Assembly: GCA_965221375.1 (NCBI GenBank)
Contig: OZ244883.1
Location: forward strand, 1,426,001-1,490,000
Length of the DNA stretch: 64,000 nt
From: Poriferisulfidus sp965221375
Lineage (GTDB): Bacteria; Pseudomonadota; Gammaproteobacteria; Poriferisulfidales; Poriferisulfidaceae
Direction: 5' to 3'
The translations under genes were made by a program, and so were the position numbers. Shown here piece by piece: positions 49,161 to 58,579 of this stretch. Below the pieces are notes generated by a model that ran no database searches, was not told the DNA's origin, and saw only the letters and a program-made list of their open reading frames with translations. Every line of letters begins with the position of its first letter. The stretch's first letter is position 1.

Positions 49161-49693
49161 CAGCCCAAAAGCTAAAAATTGGAACTATCTGCAAAAGCTG
49201 GTGGAGTCATACCATTGCCGCCGATACCAGCAATGCTCGACGAGTAAAGGCTGAACTTCACCGAGCAAAAACCCCCCTGGTTGCGCTTGGAATTGCAGAG
49301 GTGCACAACTTGCACCACATGTTAAAAGATGCGGGACATGATCTTCGATATCAAAAAACCGGGCCTGACAAATTAGCACTAATCGCAGTAACTTTGGCAC
49401 ACATTAAGGAAAACAGCAATGAGTCGCTTGCCAAACTATTTGGAGCCGGAGATCCAAAGCAACTTAGTGAAATGCGATTCAACACCCTCATCCGCTCATA
49501 CACATCGCGCGATTTGATGCGCCCATTAATTCGAGGACTTGCAGTTGTCGGAGGCGTGGCAAATGTACAAATGCTTGCTGAAGATCTCTATTTTTGGAAT
49601 AATCAAACTCGCACTAACTGGTGTTTCGACTATTACGATGCAAGTGACGCTAAACCAACTATTGAACCTATTATTGTGGAGCAAAACAAATGA
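49157..49693 (+). CDS. casB: Cascade small subunit Cse2
   Basis: Helical protein of 178 residues that stabilises the non-target strand in the R-loop as a dimer. Family patterns: an N-terminal SWWSHTIAADTSNARRVKAELHRAKTPL, and MRFNTLIRSYTSRDLMRPLIRGLAVVGG. Overlaps cas8e and cas7 by 4 nt each, so the subunits are translationally coupled. Confidence 0.94.
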   Translation: MTAQKLKIGTICKSWWSHTIAADTSNARRVKAELHRAKTPLVALGIAEVHNLHHMLKDAGHDLRYQKTGPDKLALIAVTLAHIKENSNESLAKLFGAGDPKQLSEMRFNTLIRSYTSRDLMRPLIRGLAVVGGVANVQMLAEDLYFWNNQTRTNWCFDYYDASDAKPTIEPIIVEQNK

Positions 49694-50760
49694 GTCATTT
49701 TCTGCAACTACATTACTTGACTATATACCCTCCTTCCAACCCCAATCGTGATGACCAAGGGCATCCTAAGTCAGTTTTCTACGGTGGCACCCCGCGCCTT
49801 CGCATTTCATCCCAAGCATTGAAACGTGCGGCACGTCTATCGAATGTAATGCAGACTGATCTTGCGGGACATCTCGGAGAACGTACGCAACGAATTGGAG
49901 AAATAGTTCGAGACAAACTAATTGCTGACGGTGCCGACGAAGAAAAAGCAAAAAATTTAGCAACGGCCATCGCTGATGTTTTTGGAAAGCTTGATAAAAA
50001 AGCGGAAAAAAACGGGAAGATTCACACTCGCCAGTTAGCTTTTATTTCTCCCGATGAACGTGAATGCGCCATTGAAATTGCTCGCAAAACATTGAATGGC
50101 GAGCCTATGCCCGAGATTAAGGATTTGAAAGAGGAAGTATTACGTACGGCCGATGGTGCTGCCGATATAGCTATGTTTGGCCGAATGCTAGCCGACGATC
50201 CCGATTACAACCGTGAAGCCGCAGTACAAGTCAGCCATGCTTTTACCACGCACCAATCATTAATAGAAGATGACTTTTATACTGCTGTTGACGACTTAAA
50301 ACAGTCCTCCGAAGATGCGGGTGCTGGATTTATTGGTGAAGCTGGATTTGGATCGGGAGTTTTCTACACTTATGCGTGCTTAGACACCGAATTATTGATT
50401 GAAAACTTGAGTGGTGATGCAGAATTGGCCAGTCGTGCAGCTGGAGCACTTGCTGAAGCCTTGGCAACATCTACACCATCTGGAAAACGCAATAGTTTTG
50501 GGCACCAAACTTTTGCTAGTTATATCCTTGCTGAATACGGAAGCAAGCAACCGCGCTCATTGGCCGGAGCATTTTTCAAACCAATCCAAGGTGACGATCT
50601 TCTAGCCGCTTCTATCGAAGCGCTTGGAGCATCGATTGATCAGATGAATGAAGCATATGGCCCCTGTGCAGAACGTCACCAAGTCATGAATGTACCGCAT
50701 AAACAAGGGAGTCTCGAAGAAATCAAATCTTTCGCTGTTCAATGTATTAGCAATGACTGA
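49690..50760 (+). CDS. casC: Cascade backbone subunit Cas7e
   Basis: Six copies coat the crRNA spacer. 356 residues. Family signatures: FLQLHYLTIYPPSNPNRDDQGHPKSVFYGGTPRLRISSQALKRAARLS at the N-terminus, GFGSGVFYTYACLD and PSGKRNSFGHQTFASYILAEYG. Starts 4 nt inside cse2 and ends 8 nt inside cas5e. Confidence 0.96.
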   Translation: MSHFLQLHYLTIYPPSNPNRDDQGHPKSVFYGGTPRLRISSQALKRAARLSNVMQTDLAGHLGERTQRIGEIVRDKLIADGADEEKAKNLATAIADVFGKLDKKAEKNGKIHTRQLAFISPDERECAIEIARKTLNGEPMPEIKDLKEEVLRTADGAADIAMFGRMLADDPDYNREAAVQVSHAFTTHQSLIEDDFYTAVDDLKQSSEDAGAGFIGEAGFGSGVFYTYACLDTELLIENLSGDAELASRAAGALAEALATSTPSGKRNSFGHQTFASYILAEYGSKQPRSLAGAFFKPIQGDDLLAASIEALGASIDQMNEAYGPCAERHQVMNVPHKQGSLEEIKSFAVQCISND

Positions 50761-51436
50761 TTACACGATTTTTTCCCTGATTGGACCAATGGGTTCCTTC
50801 GGGGACCTTGCGGGACACGAACGGCGGGGTTCATTACTATGGCCAGGGCGTTCCGCAATATTAGGTTTGATTGGAGCAGCCTCGGGAGTGCGTCGCTCCA
50901 ACCAACATGAGCAAGATAAACTTAAGCAATGGAAAACAGCTGTATCAATACTAGATGGAACTGTACCTTGGGTCGATTTTCACACCATCCAAACGATACC
51001 TTCACGTATTAAACAACCCTCTACTCGACGCGACGCTATTGCAGCACTGAAGCCAAACGATAACGGGCTTATTACATTGCGAGAATATATTAGTGACTGT
51101 GCATTTGGTGTAGCAGTATGGGGTGGCGATACCCATGCTTTAGCAAAGGCGTTGAACTACCCAAAGTTTGTACCGTATTTGGGTCGGAAAAGTTGTCCTT
51201 TGTCTGCACCTATGGCCGCCAAATGCGTCCAAGCAGGAAGTTTCAAAGAAGCTTTACATCAAATTACGCTGCCTTATTTTTCAAACTATGACCCTCGTCG
51301 ACCAAACCTTATCACTGCTGATGAAGAAGATGAAAAAGCGGATCTTGTCGAAACACGATGGGACGAGCCCTTGGACAGAAAAGCATGGCATTTTGGTCCT
51401 CGACTTGTTTACCGGTACCAATCGGAGAATACCTGA
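50753..51436 (+). CDS. casD: Cascade subunit Cas5e
   Basis: RAMP protein that caps the 5' handle of the crRNA. 227 residues from ATG 50753 (MTDYTIFSLIGPMGSFGDLAGHERRGSLLWPGRSAILGLIGAASGV), the standard Cas5e opening; a longer in-frame reading inside cas7 is rejected. FVPYLGRKSCPLSAP is the conserved C-terminal strand. Overlaps cas6e by one base (TGATG). Confidence 0.95.
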   Translation: MTDYTIFSLIGPMGSFGDLAGHERRGSLLWPGRSAILGLIGAASGVRRSNQHEQDKLKQWKTAVSILDGTVPWVDFHTIQTIPSRIKQPSTRRDAIAALKPNDNGLITLREYISDCAFGVAVWGGDTHALAKALNYPKFVPYLGRKSCPLSAPMAAKCVQAGSFKEALHQITLPYFSNYDPRRPNLITADEEDEKADLVETRWDEPLDRKAWHFGPRLVYRYQSENT

Positions 51437-52110
51437 TGAGTCTTTATTTCTCGCGCTTAAGATTAAACCGCAACGCCCCCACCGCGGCACTAATTCCGCT
51501 TCTTAATCCGACCAACCTCACACAAGCAACAAATGTACACCATCGCCTAATATGGTCACTGTTTTCCGATAGTAGTACGCGGAAAAGAGACTTTTTGTGG
51601 AGACATAATGGTCGCGGGCATTTTTACACATTATCGGCTCGTCCACCCAGTACCAATGATCTTTTTTCTCCACCCGAAACGAAAGTTTTTCAACCTAAAC
51701 TAAGTCCTGGAGATGTATTGAACTTTTCTCTACGGGCAAACGCAACTCGGTCGCGTCGCATTAGTACTCGAAAAAGTCAGCGCGTCGACATCGTGATGGA
51801 TATGCTGCACAAAATTCCTCCTGGTGCCAAACGAAATACTAAGCGCCAAAAGTATGCCCAAGAAGTAGCTCGCGACTGGGTGACAAAACAAGGAAACTCA
51901 AAGGGTTTTATTGCGCGAGAAATTGTTTCCGAAAATTATTTCACCGTAGAGTTGGGTCGAGGACGACGCCAAGATGCCACTTTTGGAATCTTGGACATTA
52001 TGGGACAAATTGAGATTACTAATCCCGATGAGTTTTTATTCGCCTTGGCTCAAGGATTTGGCCGAGCAAAAACTTGGGGTTGCGGGCTGATGCTAATTCG
52101 CCGTGCCTAA
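51436..52110 (+). CDS. casE: CRISPR RNA endonuclease Cas6e
   Basis: Cleaves the repeat hairpin in the CRISPR transcript to make crRNAs, leaving an 8-nt 5' handle. 224 residues. Two RAMP folds; VHHRLIWSLF aligns with E. coli LHQGLWHLF, so His36 is the likely catalytic residue. The Gly-rich loop GFGRAKTWGCGLMLIRR closes the protein. The stop overlaps the cas1 ATG (TAATG). Confidence 0.95.
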   Translation: MSLYFSRLRLNRNAPTAALIPLLNPTNLTQATNVHHRLIWSLFSDSSTRKRDFLWRHNGRGHFYTLSARPPSTNDLFSPPETKVFQPKLSPGDVLNFSLRANATRSRRISTRKSQRVDIVMDMLHKIPPGAKRNTKRQKYAQEVARDWVTKQGNSKGFIAREIVSENYFTVELGRGRRQDATFGILDIMGQIEITNPDEFLFALAQGFGRAKTWGCGLMLIRRA

Positions 52111-53045
52111 TGGGTTTGCCGGGACTCCCACCAGCTAAACCCATCCCTCTGAAAGAACGCGCAGCAGTTGTTTTTGTTGAGCGAGCTAAGATTGATGTGA
52201 AGGATGGCGCATTCGTTGCCATCAATGCTGACGGTACACGTACTCACATTCCAATTGGTGGTATTGCGTGCATAATGTTGGAACCTGGCGCACGAATTAG
52301 TCATGCCGCTGTAGCTTTGGCAGGACGTGTCGGCACACTAATTATCTGGGTTGGAGAGGCTGGTGTTCGGCTATATTCCTCTGGGCAACCTGGTGGAGCA
52401 CGGGCCGACAACTTGCTATGGCAGGCCCAACTCGCACTAGACGACTCTGCCCGCTTGCGCATTGTACGAGAAATGTACGCTCGACGTTTTGGTGAAACAC
52501 CACCTGCGCGCAGATCAGTAAACCAACTAAGGGGGATTGAGGGGCAGCGCATACGACATGCATATAGACTACTCGCAGATCGTTATAACGTGACTTGGAC
52601 GCGTCGCAATTATGATCCCAGAAATTGGGATAGTGCCGATATCGCTAACCGCTGCCTTTCGTCGGCAACCTCGTGTCTGCACGGTTTATCTGAAGCAGCA
52701 ATTTTGGCAGCCGGCTATGCTCCAGCAATCGGATTTCTTCATACTGGAAAACCGCGAAGTTTTGTTTATGATATTGCTGATATTTGGAAATTACAAACTG
52801 TTATACCTGAGGCGTTTCAGATAGCTGCCAAAGCGCAAAAAGGCATTTTAAAAATGTCTCCCGAACGAGCAGTCCGCCTGTGTTGTCGAGATGTTTTCCG
52901 AAAATCTGGTCTACTAAAAAAAATTATTCCTAGTATTCACGAATTATTAGCCGCCGGGAATTTACCAAAACCTAATCCTCCACCCGAAGCTTTAGGCCCG
53001 GCATTTGAAGAAGAGACTAGCGGAGATGATGGTCATCGCGGTTAA
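52110..53045 (+). CDS. cas1: CRISPR integrase Cas1e
   Basis: Inserts new spacers at the leader end with Cas2. 311 residues from ATG 52110 (MGLPGLPPAKPIPLKERAAVVFVERAKIDV). Metal ligands: Glu in GIEGQRIRHAY (about 140), His in GFLHTGKPRSF and the Asp residues in VYDIADIWK (about 208-225), so integrase activity should be intact. Overlaps cas2 by 20 nt. Confidence 0.96.
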   Translation: MGLPGLPPAKPIPLKERAAVVFVERAKIDVKDGAFVAINADGTRTHIPIGGIACIMLEPGARISHAAVALAGRVGTLIIWVGEAGVRLYSSGQPGGARADNLLWQAQLALDDSARLRIVREMYARRFGETPPARRSVNQLRGIEGQRIRHAYRLLADRYNVTWTRRNYDPRNWDSADIANRCLSSATSCLHGLSEAAILAAGYAPAIGFLHTGKPRSFVYDIADIWKLQTVIPEAFQIAAKAQKGILKMSPERAVRLCCRDVFRKSGLLKKIIPSIHELLAAGNLPKPNPPPEALGPAFEEETSGDDGHRG

Positions 53046-53313
53046 TAATGCCCCTCCGCATCTTCGAGGCCGTTTGGCAGTTTGGTTACTAGAAATACGA
53101 GCCGGTGTCTATATTGGGCGTTATTCATCGCGAGTACGAGAAAGAATATGGAGGCAGGTGCAAACTGGAATCGGAGAAGGTGATGCTGTGATATGTTGGA
53201 CAGTACCTACCGATCAGGGATATGATTTTGCAACTGCGGGCCGAAATCGACGTATGCCACAAGATTTTGATGGCTTAAAACTGGTTTGTTTCAGCCCGCT
53301 AGATAGTGATTGA
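53026..53313 (+). CDS. cas2: CRISPR adaptation protein Cas2e
   Basis: Ferredoxin-fold dimer at the centre of the Cas1-Cas2 integrase. 95 residues from ATG 53026 (MMVIAVNNAPPHLRGRLAVWLLEIRAGVYIG), which matches E. coli Cas2 closely; a TTG 21 nt upstream and an ATG 3 nt downstream are alternatives. Last gene before the leader. Confidence 0.94.
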   Translation: MMVIAVNNAPPHLRGRLAVWLLEIRAGVYIGRYSSRVRERIWRQVQTGIGEGDAVICWTVPTDQGYDFATAGRNRRMPQDFDGLKLVCFSPLDSD

Positions 53314-53407
53314 TACATAAACAAAAGATAAGGAATTGTTTCCAAAATAAATCGGTGCAGATTGGCCACCATAAAAAAATTATATTTTTTAGACTCTTAC
53401 AATTAGT
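53314..53407 (+). promoter_or_regulatory. CRISPR leader
   Basis: 94 bp between cas2 and the first repeat, strongly AT-rich with A and T runs (ACCATAAAAAAATTATATTT near the end). Its position, the canonical repeats next to it and the decayed repeats at the far end all place the leader here, so the array is transcribed on the plus strand. I could not identify a convincing -35/-10 pair or IHF site by eye. Confidence 0.75.
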
Positions 53408-55937
53408 CTGTTCCCCGCCCACGCGGGGATGAACCGCCCAGAACACGCGCTTGAGAACGCCATAGACTCTGTTCCCCGCCCACGCGGGGATGAACCGGAG
53501 ATAAAAGCAGAATGCGATAACGGGGAAACCTGTTCCCCGCCCACGCGGGGATGAACCGAAATCAAACCGGATACGATTCGCCGGCATTTCCTGTTCCCCG
53601 CCCACGCGGGGATGAACCGGCTTCGGCGACATTCAGCACGATGTAGTTGAGCTGTTCCCCGCCCACGCGGGGATGAACCGATGCGGCTCATCCGGAGCCC
53701 AGTCAATGTTTTCTGTTCCCCGCCCACGCGGGGATGAACCGGATGGACGAGGGCCGCCTTACCGACGGCCTCGCTGTTCCCCGCCCACGCGGGGATGAAC
53801 CGCAGATGCCAAAACAAACTTCCTTACATTCAGACTGTTCCCCGCCCACGCGGGGATGAACCGGAAAAATCACGGCAGTGGAATACGCCAACGCGCTGTT
53901 CCCCGCCCACGCGGGGATGAACCGTTTCTAAAGGTTCGGCGGCGAATACACCCGGCCTGTTCCCCGCCCACGCGGGGATGAACCGTCGGTTGCCGGAACG
54001 CTGTCGCCATACACCGCCTGTTCCCCGCCCACGCGGGGATGAACCGTAAGCTGGATTTTTTACTGAATGAGGAATTTACTGTTCCCCGCCCACGCGGGGA
54101 TGAACCGAGACGCGATAGGCTTTCGCGACAGGCGCAAGGCTGTTCCCCGCCCACGCGGGGATGAACCGGTGTATCCCGACTGGTATCGGCAGGATTTGGC
54201 CTGTTCCCCGCCCACGCGGGGATGAACCGGACTTGGAACGCGCTCATGAGGCGCATAGAACCTGTTCCCCGCCCACGCGGGGATGAACCGGTGTAGTAGG
54301 TAGTATGGGGCGAGTTGGCGCGCTGTTCCCCGCCCACGCGGGGATGAACCGGCAATCTAGCCCCGATTGGCGAGTGCTTGGCGCTGTTCCCCGCCCACGC
54401 GGGGATGAACCGCCCGCCCGACGGGTGATTAGCCCACGCGAATACTGTTCCCCGCCCACGCGGGGATGAACCGCCGCCCAGTTTCGCCGGAACCCCGTGA
54501 AACTCCTGTTCCCCGCCCACGCGGGGATGAACCGCCGGCAAACAATGCCGCGCCGGTGAACATCCCCTGTTCCCCGCCCACGCGGGGATGAACCGGCCCC
54601 GTTGGGATATCCAAGCCGCACCCTGCGCTGTTCCCCGCCCACGCGGGGATGAACCGGAAAAATAACCACCGAAAAGCCGATTTTCCCACTGTTCCCCGCC
54701 CACGCGGGGATGAACCGAAATATTGCTTACCGCGTATTGGAGAAAGTCACTGTTCCCCGCCCACGCGGGGATGAACCGACCGCGAATGCGGGGCTGAATA
54801 CTACACGGCTCTGTTCCCCGCCCACGCGGGGATGAACCGGAACTGGAGATACGAGTCAACTCGACTTACGACTGTTCCCCGCCCACGCGGGGATGAACCG
54901 CACGGCTTGAGCGCATACGGGAACTGGACGGACTGTTCCCCGCCCACGCGGGGATGAACCGCGGCATCGTCGCTTTTGTGATCGGGATTTTTGCTGTTCC
55001 CCGCCCACGCGGGGATGAACCGGATTGAGTGTTCAATCCACTAACTTGAAGAGGCTGTTCCCCGCCCACGCGGGGATGAACCGGATGTGGAAATTTCGGT
55101 TGACAGGCATGGCCACTGTTCCCCGCCCACGCGGGGATGAACCGAGAACGACCACCGCCCATTGCCGATTGCCTTTCTGTTCCCCGCCCACGCGGGGATG
55201 AACCGACTTGGATTTTCAATTCGTCCCTGTAATCGGACTGTTCCCCGCCCACGCGGGGATGAACCGTCATTATTTGGGTTCAATCCCGACAATCCTGCCT
55301 GTTCCCCGCCCACGCGGGGATGAACCGGTGTCGCGGAAACTTATGCGTTCTTTCGCGAGCTGTTCCCCGCCCACGCGGGGATGAACCGTTGAGCCGATTT
55401 ACGACTACCTAGACCAATCCCTGTTCCCCGCCCACGCGGGGATGAACCGGAGCGGCTCGACTGTATTTTGACGCGCAACTCCTGTTCCCCGCCCACGCGG
55501 GGATGAACCGATCGCGGAATCGGGACCATCTTCCAAAGTCATCTGTTCCCCGCCCACGCGGGGATGAACCGACATGGTTCGGATGCCCGACGGCACCTAT
55601 GTGCTGTTCCCCGCCCACGCGGGGATGAACCGGCAATTTCTCGTCCAGTACGTTTAGTGAATCTCTGTTCCCCGCCCACGCGGGGATGAACCGAAGTAAT
55701 TCATCTTGACGCTGGGGGCGCTTTCCTGTTCCCCGCCCACGCGGGGATGAACCGGAAACTATGTGAATAGTTTGGAGACGGCAGAGCTGTTCCCCGCCCA
55801 CGCGGGGATGAACCGGCCTGCTCTTTACTCATCCATGACGCACCAAACTGTTCCCCGCCCACGCGGGGATGAACCGTGCGTAAAAACCACCATGCGGCGG
55901 CCTATTCACTGTTCCCCGCCCACGCGGGGATGAACCG

Positions 55938-55969
55938 GTGCATAAAAAGATGCGCCGTGCCGGACGAGG
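55938..55969 (+). repeat. Spacer 42, identical to spacer 51
   Basis: The 32-nt spacer starting GTGCATAAAAAGATGCGCCG occurs here and again at 56487-56518 without any difference. The spacers on either side of the two copies differ. Confidence 0.95.
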
Positions 55970-56486
55970 CTGTTCCCCGCCCACGCGGGGATGAACCGAC
56001 GCAATGCCATCGGGACGGCGATTTTATCCACTGTTCCCCGCCCACGCGGGGATGAACCGCTAAAAGAGCCGACTTGACAATCTTGGAATCCCTGTTCCCC
56101 GCCCACGCGGGGATGAACCGGAATTGATACGCACTTTGAACGGCGGGGTTAGCTGTTCCCCGCCCACGCGGGGATGAACCGTGGTAGCACCCATCCGAAC
56201 AGCAATGACATTGCTGTTCCCCGCCCACGCGGGGATGAACCGACCCATCCGCCTGGAGAATATTTGAATAGGTTCTGTTCCCCGCCCACGCGGGGATGAA
56301 CCGACGCAACACTTTGAACTCGGTGCGCGGGCGATCTGTTCCCCGCCCACGCGGGGATGAACCGCGCATCGCGCTCGGCGGTATCCACACTCAAATCTGT
56401 TCCCCGCCCACGCGGGGATGAACCGGCACGCTAACTATACGCCGTTTCGGGTGAGGGCTGTTCCCCGCCCACGCGGGGATGAACCG

Positions 56487-56518
56487 GTGCATAAAAAGAT
56501 GCGCCGTGCCGGACGAGG
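56487..56518 (+). repeat. Spacer 51, identical to spacer 42
   Basis: Second copy of the spacer at 55938-55969, nine repeat units further from the leader. The flanking spacers (50 and 52) do not match 41 and 43, so this is not a block duplication. Confidence 0.95.
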
Positions 56519-57142
56519 CTGTTCCCCGCCCACGCGGGGATGAACCGGTCTCCGGCGATCCGCCATCGCCGGCTTTGATCTGTTCCCCGCCCACGCGGGG
56601 ATGAACCGCCTGATTTGCTGGCACTGGTGATCCGGTAGTACTGTTCCCCGCCCACGCGGGGATGAACCGACCTGGCCGGGCTCCCACGCTTCCAGGCACC
56701 GCTGTTCCCCGCCCACGCGGGGATGAACCGGTCATCTATGCGGCGGCGGAGGCGTCACGCGGCTGTTCCCCGCCCACGCGGGGATGAACCGGAGAAAAAA
56801 TCAAATACTTGGTAATCACTGATCTGTTCCCCGCCCACGCGGGGATGAACCGTCTACCTTGCAGTCCATGACGATGTTTTTTCTCTGTTCCCCGCCCACG
56901 CGGGGATGAACCGGAGCCTTCTGAGCAGGAGTGGGGCGGAGCCATCTGTTCCCCGCCCACGCGGGGATGAACCAGGGGGATTTGCTCCGTCTGCCCGAGT
57001 CAATGTCTGTTCCCCGCCCATGCGGGGATGAACCGCACAAACCCTGTTTTTCGTACCAAAATTTCGCCTGTTCCCAGCCCACACGGAAACGAGTCATAAC
57101 TCGCCAACTTTGCTTTCCCTTCCCGGTTTGGTACTAAAACTT

Positions 57143-58006
57143 TTACGGGAATTTAGGTGGTGCTACCCAATTAATATTCGCGCGAATGGATTTATTGTAA
57201 TTCCACGCTTCTTCCAGCAGGCTTAACTGCACGCCTTGAGAGTGGGCTTCATGCAATAGCGCATTTACATCTTTGGGGAAGCATTTTCCACCCCAACCTC
57301 GATCACCGTCAAAGCCCGGCACCTCATAGTGGCTGTTTCCGATACGGGTGTCCAAGTGCCACAACTTGGCCAGCTCAATCCATTCAGTTGTGCTTCCCGA
57401 CTTCTCCCACAACTCATAGAATTGATTCAAGATACTCACTTTCAGTGCGAGAAAAGCGTTGCCCATATATTTGATGAGGGCCGCTCCCGGCGCATCACAG
57501 TAACCTACCGGGCAAGGCGCACAACAGCTGTATTTCTCGAACAGCTCCTGCACCGCGTGGGTATCTTCCGACTCGCCACCCAAAATGCGGAACTTGGGAT
57601 TAAGAAAGTCATTCAGAGCGGTGCGCTCAACCAAAAATTCCGGGCAGACCACCATGCGCAAGTGGGAATACTTTTCTTTGTATTCACAGATTTTTGACGG
57701 CAGCGTGGTGCTGCCAATCACTACGGTTTTTTCTGGGTCCTGAGGTTGCTGCCCCAAAGTCTCCATGCATGGGTCAATAATGCGGGCATCAAAAGGCCCG
57801 CCCAAAGCGCCCGACTCCAGTTGCTGCGGGGTCGGCACGCAGATGAATATAAAAGCAGATTTTTGCCAAACGGCCTCTAGGGATGCCTCGAAAATCGTTT
57901 CATCGGCAGGATAGGCCGGATCATAAACATGCAGCGTAGCCTGATCCTGAAAAGCCGCAACCACCGCCCGTCCTACGACCCCATGGCCGACGATTCCGAT
58001 ATCCAT
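57143..58006 (-). CDS. Short UDP-glucose/GDP-mannose dehydrogenase-like protein
   Basis: 287 residues. The Rossmann N-terminus is MDIGIVGHGVVGRAVVAAF; then FICVPTP, the middle-domain CPEFLVERTALNDF, and ALIKYMGNAFLALKVSILNQF. The catalytic cysteine loop is intact as GWGGKCFPKD (about 244-253). Normal family members have about 430 residues with a C-terminal UDP-binding domain; this protein ends about 35 residues after the active site. It may be a distinct short class that oxidises another nucleotide sugar or 6-phosphosugar. Single gene, convergent with the CRISPR array. Confidence 0.8.
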   Translation of the reverse strand: MDIGIVGHGVVGRAVVAAFQDQATLHVYDPAYPADETIFEASLEAVWQKSAFIFICVPTPQQLESGALGGPFDARIIDPCMETLGQQPQDPEKTVVIGSTTLPSKICEYKEKYSHLRMVVCPEFLVERTALNDFLNPKFRILGGESEDTHAVQELFEKYSCCAPCPVGYCDAPGAALIKYMGNAFLALKVSILNQFYELWEKSGSTTEWIELAKLWHLDTRIGNSHYEVPGFDGDRGWGGKCFPKDVNALLHEAHSQGVQLSLLEEAWNYNKSIRANINWVAPPKFP

Positions 58007-58040
58007 CGAAAACAGCAGTTAAAAAACAGAAAAAGTGCAA

Positions 58041-58424
58041 CTAGCGATCGTAGCGTATGTACGCAAACCGCGGATCATCCGGGGTGCCTTCCAGAGGAGA
58101 CTCTTCACTCGGTTGCCAGATCATCGTTTCTTCGATGCGTTTGGCCAACTCAAAATCGCGATTGGTCACCCCCTTGTGGGAATGGGTGGTCAGTTTCACA
58201 ATGATGAACGCATAGGAAACCGTCAAGTCCGGGTGATGCCAGGCCTGCTCCGCCAAATGGCCGATGGTCGTCACTGCCATCAAAGTGCCTTTCCAACTGG
58301 CCGTGCGGTATTTGCGGCGAATCCAGCCCGACTCCAAATACCACTTCGGCAATTCCGCCTTGAGGCGCTCCTCAATTTCTTCGTCGCTGTAGGTATCGTC
58401 GTTGCCTTTGTTTTCCCAACTCAT
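58041..58424 (-). CDS. Pterin-4a-carbinolamine dehydratase family protein
   Basis: 127 residues. The PCD core is HLAEQAWHHPDLTVSYAFIIVKLTTHSHKGVTNRDFELAKRIEE, with the catalytic HHP and the TxxHxxxG motif. PCDs dehydrate 4a-hydroxytetrahydropterin after aromatic amino-acid hydroxylation; stand-alone homologues are linked to molybdopterin metabolism. No phenylalanine hydroxylase is in the window, so the second role is as likely. The C-terminal tail (EESPLEGTPDDPRFAYIRYDR) extends past the usual end. Confidence 0.88.
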   Translation of the reverse strand: MSWENKGNDDTYSDEEIEERLKAELPKWYLESGWIRRKYRTASWKGTLMAVTTIGHLAEQAWHHPDLTVSYAFIIVKLTTHSHKGVTNRDFELAKRIEETMIWQPSEESPLEGTPDDPRFAYIRYDR

Positions 58425-58579
58425 AAAAAACGCTCCGCAAGTCTCATCTGCCTATCATATACCTATCCGTCTCGGCACGCCGATAGATAAAAATCGATTT
58501 TTTGTTCCTAATACACCTGCAAAACCATATTCAAACTTTTCAAACTTCGTATAATGGCGCGCAATTTGATTTTTCTGCC

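Larger units (their letters stand above)
53408..57096 (+). CRISPR. Type I-E CRISPR array, 61 repeats and 60 spacers
   Basis: Repeats of 29 bp begin CTGTTCCCCG and end GGGGATGAACCG, with a 6-bp stem CCCCGC/GCGGGG around a CCAC loop; Cas6e cleavage would leave the handle ATGAACCG. Spacers are 32 bp, and repeats keep an exact 61-bp period at every point I checked (k=0 at 53408, 10 at 54018, 30 at 55238, 45 at 56153, 58 at 56946, 60 at 57068). The last repeats diverge: number 59 ends in A, number 60 has CCCATG for CCCACG, and number 61 has eight changes. One spacer is present twice. Long minus-strand readings through the array are artefacts of the repeat. Confidence 0.99.

Noticed and set aside
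53314..53407. IHF site and promoter in the CRISPR leader
   Set aside because: The A/T runs give several partial matches, none convincing by eye.
53291..57097. Many long minus-strand open readings with repeated GSSPRGRGT / VHPRVGGEQ / RFIPAWAGN blocks
   Set aside because: They are translations of the 29-bp CRISPR repeat in successive frames (61 bp is not a multiple of 3), not a repeat protein. No start signals, and the nucleotide structure explains them fully.
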